A stretch of DNA of 54,464 nucleotides from Kamptonema formosum PCC 10802 (lineage in GTDB: Bacteria > Cyanobacteriota > Cyanobacteriia > Cyanobacteriales > Oscillatoriaceae). The DNA lies in contig NZ_KB235949.1 of NCBI RefSeq assembly GCF_000332335.1, positions 52,909 through 107,372 of the forward strand, written 5' to 3'. The translations under genes were made by a program, and so were the position numbers. This document shows, in pieces, positions 34,898 through 43,265 of this stretch. A model generated the notes under the pieces. That model ran no database searches. It was not told where the DNA came from and saw only the letters and a program-made list of their open reading frames with translations. Numbering within the stretch: position 1 is the first letter of the stretch; each line of letters starts with the position of its first letter.

Positions 34898-35854
34898 CCG
34901 CCGGGCGCGTCCTGCAGAACCCGCCCCTGCGTAAGTCCTAACTACTTCAAAGTGACGCCTGTGCCCGGAAAGCTGGAACCCTTTGTGCCGCGCGCCCGCT
35001 CGATCCCCTTCAGCAACGACCGCAGCCTGCCACCAGTCTAGCAATATTTCCTGAACAGATTCAGCCGATTTCTTCCAATCCAGCCCCCCGGACAGAGCAG
35101 ATATTTAACCCCTTTTCAATTCTACTTCACAAACCATCCACTCCCCTATCCCCCCAGCTAGATTCCCCTGTTTGTTAGATTTTTCCGCCGGCGGTCAACT
35201 GCCTCTAACGGCTGGTGAACTTTCCCCATTTTCTCAAGCGCAGCCGTGCGGCTAGCCCCCTAGACTAATTCCTATCGTTTGCGCTTGCATCCAAATCCTT
35301 AAAACTAAAGGTATTTAGGGGATGAATGGAGAGCTATCAACATTTAGATTGCCTCTAAAAAGAGAGCGCCACCAGCTACATCACGTTACTTTAGTAGGCT
35401 ATATCCGGCCAGAAAAACAGGCCAGAAACCCGGGTTCTTTAAGAAACCTGGTTTCTTGATTTTCCCTTGATTTTTGCCGGCCTACTTATCGCCTCAATCT
35501 GGCATCACATTGCCTGAGTGGGGGATGCGACAAAGCGCGATATCGCACCCACCACCGGCTGCAGCTGCGACCTTTTAGCCGCATTCAGAAAGGGGGAAAC
35601 ACCTCACCCCCCTCCGAAACCACCGCACACTTCACTGAACCCTCAGAAGAATTGCCGGTGCCAAATGTACCGAAATATTACGGAGAATGGGGGGTTAGCT
35701 TTCCGCAGCGCTATAGTGAAACTACGGATATCCGGTGACGCAACTCAGCAATTACTTACGCGAAAATACGGATGAAACCGCCTGAGGTGCATTAGCAGGA
35801 ATCCCGCATTTTTCTCAAGCTAACTCTACATTTCGCATCAAAGGAAAGTTTCTA
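34898..35854. other. Long noncoding region upstream of the second RTX gene
   Basis: No gene supported in 957 bp. Seen: the AGAAACCCGG palindrome (35424-35456) and the perfect palindrome CGGATATCCG (35725-35734), which also occurs upstream of the other RTX gene. An AAAGGAAAG ribosome binding site precedes the ATG at 35855. The short open frames (for example 35518-35775) do not look coding. Confidence 0.5.
35424..35456. repeat. Palindromic AGAAACCCGG repeat
   Basis: AGAAACCCGGGTTCTTTAAG followed by AAACCTGGTTTCT, with a shifted CCCGGG in the left arm. Confidence 0.7.
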
Positions 35855-38125
35855 ATGGCAATTTTCATCGGAGACGAATTCGACAATTACCTCGTGGGCG
35901 AGAAGTCGGACGACTCACTAGCCGGCCTGGGAGGCAATGATACCTTAGATGGGGGCGCAGGCAATGACACCCTAGACGGGGGAGCGGGCGATGACCTCTA
36001 CATTATCAGTGCCGACGGCTCAGATCCGTACTCCTACTACTCTTACTCCAACGATACAGTCACCGAGCAGCTCGACAGCGGTGCGGATACAATTGAGTCT
36101 TCCGTTAACTTTTCCTTGCCGGCTAACGTGGAGACTCTCCTCTTCACAGGAAGCGACCCGATCGGCGGTTCTGGCAACGAACTAGACAATAATCTCACCG
36201 GCAATACCGGCGACAACTGGCTTTCTGGGGGTGCCGGCAATGACACCCTATACGGGAACGCCGGCAATGACTACCTCGACGGTGGAGAAGATAATGACAG
36301 CCTGATCGGGGGCGAGGGCAATGACAGCCTCTACGGCAATGGGGGCAGTGACAGCCTCTCTGGGGGCGCAGGCGATGACTACTACTCGGTTGACACAACC
36401 CTCGACACAGTAACCGAGGATGCCGGTGCCGGCACGGACACGGTTTACTCGGAAGTCAGCTACACCCTGGGAGCCAATCTGGAGAACCTGGAGCTTGGAT
36501 GGTCGGGAGCCTATTCAGGCACCGGCAACGCCCTCGACAACACCATCCGGGGAAATAATACCGACAACATCCTGGAGGGGCTAGAGGGCAGCGACACCCT
36601 CATCGGTCGCGGCGGCAATGACAGCCTCGACGGTGGCGCTGGCGATGACTACCTCTCCAAAAATGACTTTGACTATTACTACTACTCCGTGCCGGGCAAT
36701 GTCACGCTCAACGGCGGTGCCGGCAATGACACACTCACGGGGGGTGAGGGCGATGACCTCTACATCGTCGATAGTGCCGGTGACTCCGTTGTGGAGATGG
36801 ACGATGCCGGTTCTGGCGCAACACCGGCTAGCGACATCATCCTCCCGCCCCAACCTGCCGGTGGCGGGGGGATCGATACGGTGGAATCTTCCGTCAGTTG
36901 GACCCTGGGCGACAACCTGGAACACCTCACCCTCACCGGCACGGATAACACCAGCGGCACCGGCAACTCCCTGGACAACGCCATCACCGGCAGTGCTGGC
37001 AACAACAGCCTCATGGGAGGCGCAGGCAGCGACACCTTAGACGGAGGCGCAGGCAGCGACACCTTAGACGGAGGTGCCGGCAGCGACACCCTCACAGGGG
37101 GCGCGGGCGATGACCTCTACATCATCAATCCCAACGGCGGTGGCCCATCCTACTCCTACTCCTACGACCAAATCTCCGAGCAGTACAATAGCGGTACAGA
37201 CACAGTTCAGTCTTCTACCAGCATCTGGTCCCTAGCAGCCAACGTCGAGAACCTGATCCTCGTCGGAGGTGGCCCTATCTCCGGAACCGGCAACGAACTG
37301 GATAACACTATAATCGGCAATGCCACCGACAACTATCTGAACGGGGGTGCGGGGAATGACACCATCGACGGGGGCGCAGGCAATGACAACCTCAGCGGTT
37401 CATCCGGCAATGACAGCCTGATCGGGGGCGAAGGCAATGACACCCTTGACGGGTATGGGGGGAATCACACCCTGATCGGAGGTGCCGGCGATGATGTTTA
37501 CAACCCCAGCGGCACGCTTGACCAATTGATTGAGGATGCCGGTGCCGGCACAGACACGGTATACTCGAACGGCAGCTGGACCCTGGGGGCGAATCTGGAG
37601 AATTTAGTCCTGTGGGACGGAGTGAGAGGCACCGGCAACGCGCTCAACAATTCGATTACAGGGAATGCGAACAGCAACACCCTCAGCGGTTTGGAAGGCA
37701 ATGATACCCTCGACGGTGGGGATAATGGCACTGACACCCTGACCGGCGGTGCCGGCAGCGATTCGTTCCGCCTCAAATCCTACGGTGCGGACGTGATTGC
37801 CGATTTCAGCGCTGCGGAGGCTGACAAAATTCTTCTCTCGAAGTGGGATTTCTACGCGCTCACCAGCGCTCCCGGTGCCGGTTTTAGCGTGGCGGGCGAG
37901 TTTGCCACTGTCGAAAGTGATGCCGGCGCTTCCACGAGCGGTGCGACGATTGTTTACAGCACCGGCAGCGGGAACTTGTTCTACAACACGGATGGCTCTG
38001 CAGAAGGCTTTGGTTACGGGGGTCAAATTGCGGCGCTCACCGGCTCCCCCGCCCTCACTGCTGCCGATTTCATCATTGAGGAGAGATCCGGCTCTCTTGG
38101 CGGGCCGGTAATCAGCCCCCTGTAA
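35855..38125 (+). CDS. RTX-type calcium-binding protein 2
   Basis: 756 residues, no signal peptide. It has several blocks of GGxGxDxLx nonapeptides (for example GGNDTLDGGAGNDTLDGGAG near the start). They alternate with a longer repeated module, seen four or five times, that reads like DTVTEDAGAGTDTVYSEVSY, then TLGANLENLEL and GTGNALDNTI. This alternating layout is typical of cyanobacterial serralysin-like surface or secreted proteins. The last 110 residues (DSFRLKSYGADVIADFSAAE, then KILLSKWDFYAL) form a non-repetitive cap similar to that of the RTX protein at 11854 and probably carry the type I secretion signal. No enzyme domain is seen. Strong ribosome binding site AAAGGAAAG. Confidence 0.92.
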   Translation: MAIFIGDEFDNYLVGEKSDDSLAGLGGNDTLDGGAGNDTLDGGAGDDLYIISADGSDPYSYYSYSNDTVTEQLDSGADTIESSVNFSLPANVETLLFTGSDPIGGSGNELDNNLTGNTGDNWLSGGAGNDTLYGNAGNDYLDGGEDNDSLIGGEGNDSLYGNGGSDSLSGGAGDDYYSVDTTLDTVTEDAGAGTDTVYSEVSYTLGANLENLELGWSGAYSGTGNALDNTIRGNNTDNILEGLEGSDTLIGRGGNDSLDGGAGDDYLSKNDFDYYYYSVPGNVTLNGGAGNDTLTGGEGDDLYIVDSAGDSVVEMDDAGSGATPASDIILPPQPAGGGGIDTVESSVSWTLGDNLEHLTLTGTDNTSGTGNSLDNAITGSAGNNSLMGGAGSDTLDGGAGSDTLDGGAGSDTLTGGAGDDLYIINPNGGGPSYSYSYDQISEQYNSGTDTVQSSTSIWSLAANVENLILVGGGPISGTGNELDNTIIGNATDNYLNGGAGNDTIDGGAGNDNLSGSSGNDSLIGGEGNDTLDGYGGNHTLIGGAGDDVYNPSGTLDQLIEDAGAGTDTVYSNGSWTLGANLENLVLWDGVRGTGNALNNSITGNANSNTLSGLEGNDTLDGGDNGTDTLTGGAGSDSFRLKSYGADVIADFSAAEADKILLSKWDFYALTSAPGAGFSVAGEFATVESDAGASTSGATIVYSTGSGNLFYNTDGSAEGFGYGGQIAALTGSPALTAADFIIEERSGSLGGPVISPL

Positions 38126-38210
38126 ATCTCGCTCGTTTCGCTCGTTTCACCCGGGCTGGACAATTTCTTAGCGGTTGCGCATTTAATTTGCTCTATCCAC
38201 CTCTATTTTC

Positions 38211-38250
38211 TCGCTCCCAGGCTCTGTCTGGGAGAGCGGCTATGGAGGCT
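38211..38250. repeat. CTCCCAGGCTCTG palindrome
   Basis: CTCGCTCCCAGGCTCTGTCTGGGAGAGCGG-like hairpin with a degenerate GAGGCTGC second stem, the same family as 25494-25543. Confidence 0.6.
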
Positions 38251-38324
38251 GCATTTCATTTTTATTAAAAGCAGATTAAAAGCGTAACAGCTTGAGCGCG
38301 GTTTTCATCCGAGGTGAGGTACTG

Positions 38325-38357
38325 AGAAACCCGGTTTCTTAAAGAAACCGGGTTTCT
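38325..38357. repeat. Palindromic AGAAACCCGG repeat
   Basis: AGAAACCCGGTTTCTTAAAG then AAACCGGGTTTCT, identical in form to 5381 and 13347. It lies between the RTX gene and mnmE on the plus strand and could terminate RTX transcription (inference). Confidence 0.75.
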
Positions 38358-38494
38358 GGCATGTACTCCATCCAACTGAAAACCCCTATTAGCCCTGTTT
38401 TTTCACCGGCTGCCGGCGATTGTCGCTATTTTTATATAGGGGGGTTTTTGGCAGTGCTTGCTGAAAATTAGATTTTGTAGAAGCCGAGGCAACG

Positions 38495-39889
38495 ATGTCC
38501 GAAACATTTACACCAGGGACAACCATCGCGGCGATCGCAACAGCAATCGCGCCGCAACAGGGCAGCATCGGTATTGTGCGGCTGTCGGGACCGGAGGCGC
38601 TCTCGATTGCCAAAACCCTTTTTCACCCCGCCGGCAAGCGGCAAGTCTGGGAAAGTCACCGCATCCTTTATGGCTGCATCCGCCACCCGCAAACCCAACA
38701 GGTGGTGGATGAAGTTTTGCTGCTGGTGATGAAGGCTCCGCGCTCTTACACGCGCGAGGATGTGGTGGAGTTCCACTGTCACGGGGGCATTATGCCGGTG
38801 CAGCAGGTGTTGCAGCTGTGTCTGGAGGGGGGGGCGCGACTGGCGCAAGCGGGGGAGTTTACGCTGCGGGCGTTTCTCAATGGCCGGCTGGACTTGACTC
38901 AGGCGGAAAGCATTTCCGATTTGGTGGGCGCTCGCTCGCCGGCTGCAGCCCTTGCGGCGCTCGCCGGCCTGCAGGGGAAGCTGGCGGCTCCCATCCGCCG
39001 GTTGCGTGCCTCCTGTTTGGATATCTTGGCCGAGATTGAGGCTCGGATTGATTTTGAGGAAGATTTGCCGCCGCTGGATGAGGGGTATATTATAGCACAA
39101 ATCGAGCGGGTTTTGGCAGAGGTGTCAGGAATGTTGGCAACAGCAGATCGGGGGGAATTGCTGCGCACCGGCTTGAAGGTGGCGATTGTGGGGCGTCCGA
39201 ATGTGGGGAAATCGAGTTTGCTGAACGCCTGGAGCCGGTGCGACCGGGCGATTGTGACGGAGCTTCCGGGGACGACGCGGGATGTGGTGGAGTCGCAGCT
39301 GGCGGTGGGGGGGGTGCCGGTGCAGGTGCTGGACACTGCCGGCATTCGGGAGACGGCGGACGTTGTGGAGAAGATTGGGGTGGAGCGCTCCCGGCGGGTG
39401 GCGCTAGGCGCTGACTTGGTGCTGCTGACGGTTGACGCAGGTGCCGGTTGGACGCCGGAAGATGGGGAGATTTATGAACAGGTGCGCCACCAAAAGCTGA
39501 TTCTGGTGGTGAACAAAATCGACCTGGCTTCAGGGGAAAATCTGGCATCTGTACAGTACCCTGACAGCATCGGCTGCGTGGTGGCGACAGCCGCCGCCCA
39601 CAACCGAGGGATTGAGGAGCTAGAAAAAGCTATCTTGGAAGCGGTGAGCGCCGGCAACCTGCAAGCCGCTAATTTAGATTTTGCGATTAACCAGCGGCAA
39701 GCTGCCGCTCTGACTCGCGCCAAAGCGTCCCTACAGCAAGTGAGCGCTACGATTGCGAATCAGCTGCCTCTCGATTTCTGGACGATTGACCTGCGCTTGG
39801 CGATTCAAGCCTTGGGAGAAGTCACCGGCGAGGAGGTGACTGAATCAGTTCTCGACCGAATTTTCAGCCGGTTTTGTATTGGGAAATAA
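38495..39889 (+). CDS. mnmE: tRNA modification GTPase MnmE (TrmE)
   Basis: 464 residues, normal length. With MnmG it makes the 5-carboxymethylaminomethyl group at uridine 34 of certain tRNAs, using a formyl-folate bound by the N-terminal domain. Seen: N-terminal folate domain ([20 protein letters not shown], then [15 protein letters not shown]), helical domain, GTPase domain with GRPNVGKS (233-240), K-loop GTTRD (259-263), DTAG (280-283) and VVNKIDL. The C-terminal FCIGK (460-464) holds the Cys conserved in the family. The start is fixed by [17 protein letters not shown]. Monocistronic, cytoplasmic. Confidence 0.97.
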   Translation: MSETFTPGTTIAAIATAIAPQQGSIGIVRLSGPEALSIAKTLFHPAGKRQVWESHRILYGCIRHPQTQQVVDEVLLLVMKAPRSYTREDVVEFHCHGGIMPVQQVLQLCLEGGARLAQAGEFTLRAFLNGRLDLTQAESISDLVGARSPAAALAALAGLQGKLAAPIRRLRASCLDILAEIEARIDFEEDLPPLDEGYIIAQIERVLAEVSGMLATADRGELLRTGLKVAIVGRPNVGKSSLLNAWSRCDRAIVTELPGTTRDVVESQLAVGGVPVQVLDTAGIRETADVVEKIGVERSRRVALGADLVLLTVDAGAGWTPEDGEIYEQVRHQKLILVVNKIDLASGENLASVQYPDSIGCVVATAAAHNRGIEELEKAILEAVSAGNLQAANLDFAINQRQAAALTRAKASLQQVSATIANQLPLDFWTIDLRLAIQALGEVTGEEVTESVLDRIFSRFCIGK

Positions 39890-39938
39890 TTAGAAGTAGT
39901 GGGCGTTTTATAATAAAAAATGGCTTTCAGTTTGGAAC

Positions 39939-39971
39939 AAGAAACCGGGGGTCTTTAAGAAACCCGGTTTC
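39939..39971. repeat. Palindromic AAGAAACCGG repeat after mnmE
   Basis: AAGAAACCGGGGGTCTTTAAG followed by AAACCCGGTTTC, inverted member of the family. It is placed 50 bp after the mnmE stop, in the convergent space with the TPR-kinase at 40156. Confidence 0.65.
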
Positions 39972-40068
39972 AGGCCACCGATCAGGCTTAACAATTACTT
40001 GACAAATACGCTCTAAGGCCAATGCGTAAGCGTTGCGGCTCCGTAGGAGCGGCGCGCCCCACTCCCGC

Positions 40069-40142
40069 CGCAATGCGCCATGCCCAATGCGCCATGCCCA
40101 ATGCGCCATGCCCAATGCGCCATGCCCAATGCGCCATGCGCA
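40069..40142. repeat. 14-bp tandem repeat (AATGCGCCATGCCC)n
   Basis: Five perfect or near-perfect tandem units of AATGCGCCATGCCC ending just before the kinase stop at 40156. Confidence 0.85.
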
Positions 40143-40155
40143 AAATCGGTTTTGG

Positions 40156-41973
40156 CTAATACTGCTGAAGCTTGGTGAGCTGCAACTGCGTCCGGTTATA
40201 GTCAGCGGTCAGCCCTTGCTCAGAATAGATTTTTGCGGCTTGCTGAAAATCCTCAATCGCTTTGGATTCCTGTCCCAAATCAGCGCGGCTCAGACCCCGG
40301 TTAAAGTAGGCATTGGCAAACTTGGGCCTGAGCCGAATCGCTTGGGTGTAATCTTCAATTGCGCCCTGCTTATCTCCCAGGTTGGAGCGGACATTACCCC
40401 GACCGTTGTAAGCTTCCGCATATTTGGGATTTCGCCGCAGCGCTTGATTGTACTCCTGAATTGCCCCCTTGTAGTCTCGGAGTTCATTGCGGGCAGCGCC
40501 AAGGCTGCTGTAGAATCTGGCATCGTTGGGGTTGATGCCAATCGCCCGGCTGTAATCCTCAATCGCTGCCTTAAAGTCTCCCAGGCTGTAAAGGGTATTT
40601 CCCCGGTTGAGGTAGGCTTCAGCATCCTTGGGATTGAGCCGCACCGCCTCGGTGCAATCCCCGAGGGCTTCTGAATACTTGCCGAGAATGCGCTGAGCGC
40701 TGCACCGCAGGACGTAGGCGTCGGCGTAGTTGGGGTTGAGCTCAATCGCTCTGTTCCAGTCCTCAACTGCTCCCCGATATTCTTCGAGGAAGAAACGGAC
40801 TCTACCGCGCTCGTAGTAAGTTTGAGGGTCTTTGGGATTGAGCCCGATGGCCTCGGTGAAATCCGCAAACGCTCCTTGCTTATCTGCCCTGTCAAACTTT
40901 TCCAGCCCTTGGCTGTAATACTCTTTAGCCTTTAGCTTGGGCTGCAGGTTCGCCACCAGCCCGCCCACTACAATTAGAGCAGCTGTACCGGCCAAAATGA
41001 ACCGGCCTTCTCTCCAAGTCACGCGCTCGCGAATCTTGTCGATAGAAGAAGTTATGGCTGACTTTATCGCTGACTGGAGCGCTGAGCCTACAGAAGAAAC
41101 AGAAGACGCTGTCTCTGGCGTTAGCGCCGGCATCCTAAAGCTAGCGCGGATTTTTTTCAGGTCAGCGAGGGCTTCAGAAGCCGATTGGTAGCGCCGCAGG
41201 AACCCCGGGAGCACCATTTTGTCAATAACCTCTGCGAGCTCGGGGCTCACCCGCACTCGCTCCCGCCAGAGGAGCTGGCTGGTGTTGGGGCTGTCAGCTC
41301 CTTGAAGTCTTGCTAGCTCCTCCGCACTCATGCCGGTGAGCGCCTGGATTGCAATCATTCCTAAAGCGTAGATGTCACTGTTCAATCGCGGCTGTCCATG
41401 CACTTGTTCTAGTGGCATATAGCCCGGAGTGCCAACGATAACTGCGCGGAGGAATTGCCCCTGTGCCATTTGAGCGCCGAGCTGTTTAACTCCCCCAAAG
41501 TCAATCAGGACTATTTTGCCGTCTGTCTGGCGTCGGATTAAATTTGCCGGCTTGATGTTCTGGTGGTTCGCCCCATGCCGGTGCACGAACACCAAAATCT
41601 CTAACACTTCTGTCAGGAGGCTGATAACTCGATCCTCGCTCCAGGGCTGACCGGGCAAAATCTCATGGGTTAAGGGACGCCCCGAAATGAAGTCTTGAAC
41701 TAAGTAGAATTCTTGATTTTCTTCTAGCGCCGCCAGGAGAGAGGGAATGCGGTCGTGCTGGCTCAATTTTTCTAGGGTTTCTGCCTCTTGTTTAAAGAGC
41801 CGGCGGGCTGTTGTGAGGAATTGAGGGGCGTTATTTACGGGGCGCAGTTGCTTAACCACGCACTGGTAATTCCCGCTACGCTTGATATCTTTTGCCAAAT
41901 AGGTCTGACCAAATGAACCGCTGCCCAAGACTTGCACAATTTCATAACGTTCCTGCAAAAACTGACCAACCAT
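40156..41973 (-). CDS. TPR-kinase paralogue 4, probable pseudokinase
   Basis: 605 residues from ATG 41973 (MVGQFLQERYEI). An upstream start at 42021 would add 16 residues absent from the paralogues. The glycine loop GSGSFGQTYLAKD, VVKQL Lys, DFGGVKQ and GTPGYMPLEQ are intact. The catalytic loop is ANHQNIKPANLI, so the HRD Arg and Asp are Gln and Asn. This predicts loss of phosphotransfer, with ATP binding kept. A transmembrane segment (GRFILAGTAALIVVGGLVA) follows, then about six TPRs (AEAYLNRGNTLYSLGDFKAA). The hairpin ACCCAA-N6-TTGGGT lies 7 nt upstream of the ATG, as in paralogue 1. It ends 14 bp after a tandem repeat and is convergent with mnmE. Confidence 0.92.
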   Translation of the reverse strand: MVGQFLQERYEIVQVLGSGSFGQTYLAKDIKRSGNYQCVVKQLRPVNNAPQFLTTARRLFKQEAETLEKLSQHDRIPSLLAALEENQEFYLVQDFISGRPLTHEILPGQPWSEDRVISLLTEVLEILVFVHRHGANHQNIKPANLIRRQTDGKIVLIDFGGVKQLGAQMAQGQFLRAVIVGTPGYMPLEQVHGQPRLNSDIYALGMIAIQALTGMSAEELARLQGADSPNTSQLLWRERVRVSPELAEVIDKMVLPGFLRRYQSASEALADLKKIRASFRMPALTPETASSVSSVGSALQSAIKSAITSSIDKIRERVTWREGRFILAGTAALIVVGGLVANLQPKLKAKEYYSQGLEKFDRADKQGAFADFTEAIGLNPKDPQTYYERGRVRFFLEEYRGAVEDWNRAIELNPNYADAYVLRCSAQRILGKYSEALGDCTEAVRLNPKDAEAYLNRGNTLYSLGDFKAAIEDYSRAIGINPNDARFYSSLGAARNELRDYKGAIQEYNQALRRNPKYAEAYNGRGNVRSNLGDKQGAIEDYTQAIRLRPKFANAYFNRGLSRADLGQESKAIEDFQQAAKIYSEQGLTADYNRTQLQLTKLQQY

Positions 41974-42679
41974 AGCACAAACCCAACGCTCTTTGGGTTG
42001 ATTATGACATAACATACGCACTTCCTGTCAGGGCGCAGCGCTTTCCGGAGGGGGTCCGAGGCGCGGAACCTGTGGTTGGGGAAGCTTCACGGTACGGCAC
42101 CCCCACGGTGCTGGGGCGTCGGGAGCCTGTCCCGGCGCGCCGCCCTGAAGGTCGCCGGTCTGTTCGGGGGACGCCGGCGCTTGCTGCTGGCTGTTATCCG
42201 TGCTGGTGACAAGCATCACACAATCCCTAAAAAATTATCACGCCTGCATAAAGCTATCAATCACCAATCCCTCTCTGATTTTGCCCGATATTAATCCTTA
42301 ACAAAACAAATTGGGCTGTGGCGAAGGATTCGCTCTGAGCCATTCCCCTACAGTTTGTGTAAAGTTTCCGCCGTTTGGAGGTCAAATGCAATTTTTTTCT
42401 GCTATTTTTCAAGTTGGGTTGCTGCCAGCCCCCGCTCAAGGTAGCGATTTCGCTAGCCCCCATCGCGGTTCCAGCCGGCGCGACAGGACTTCTTCCGCTC
42501 TCCTAACTCTCTTGACCGCGCCAAGTTAGAGTTAATACATAGCGCTCTAATTGATGTGAAATTATTTTTTACTGCCAAGACGCCCTAGCGCCAAGAAAAG
42601 AAAAGAGAGAGGATTTCACAAATCTTTTAGAGCTGCTATATTTAATTTAGCTTTGAAGCCCGCGACTTTCAAATTTATG
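41974..42679. other. Intergenic region upstream of TPR-kinase 4
   Basis: No gene is firmly supported. A minus-strand frame of 63 codons (42028-42219) is Pro/Gln-rich and begins 190 bp upstream of the kinase. It lacks a convincing ribosome binding site and any similarity I recognise. The rest is AT-rich, with no repeat noted. Confidence 0.45.
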
Positions 42680-43085
42680 GATGGCAAATTTTCTCTGCCG
42701 GTGAGCCGCCGCTGGTTCGCTGCTAAATTAGAGCGCTTGCCGGCAGCGGGATTCTTGCGGGACAATTTCTGGGAAAATCCCAGTGAGTGCGCGCCGGCGC
42801 TCCCGCTACTGCCGTTTCAGACAGGATGCGCCCGCAAATCCCCTGCGGTGTGGCCACCGGCGACATCACCGGCACCAGCGCTGCGATTTGGAGCTGGTGC
42901 GACCGTCCCGCACGCATGATTGTAGAGTATTATACCACAGAATCTTTCCGCAACGCGCAGCGTGCTGTCGGGCCGGCTGCCTTGGAGAACAGCGACTTCA
43001 CGCGGATTTATCTTTCGGCTCTGCGGGCCCTACAGCAAAGATTTTATTGGTTCCCGGTTATTTGTGACGTAACTTTTTATTTATA
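42680..43085 (+). pseudogene. Remnant of a phoD-type alkaline phosphatase/phosphodiesterase
   Basis: The plus-strand frame from about 42827 to 43085 (RPQIPCGVATGDITGTSAAI, then WSWCDRPARMIVEYYTTESF, NAQRAVGPAALENSDFTRIYL) is the N-terminal beta-sandwich domain of PhoD (pattern GVASGDVT, IW, DRPARM, NDFT). A stretch in another frame just upstream (from about 42680, LPVSRRWFAAKL) looks like its Tat signal (SRR). The two are joined only by a frameshift, and the metal-binding phosphatase domain is absent: a stop follows at 43083-43085. This is a truncated relic of about 100 codons. Confidence 0.6.
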
Positions 43086-43265
43086 AATCAACAATTACGG
43101 CGATCATTGTGTTTATTGACCAGCATCTATTGAGCTGTTAAGAACAAGAATTTTAAATTTTAAAATTCCAGTTGGGGCGGGCTCACAGATATCCTTTGCC
43201 ACCAGCAGATATCCTGAATAAACCCGCCCAGGCTTCAGGGCAAATTCAAAATTGAAAATTCCAAG

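Noticed and set aside
42028-42219. 63-codon Pro/Gln-rich frame upstream of the TPR-kinase at 40156
   Set aside because: No similarity recognised and no start signal; noted only in the intergenic entry.
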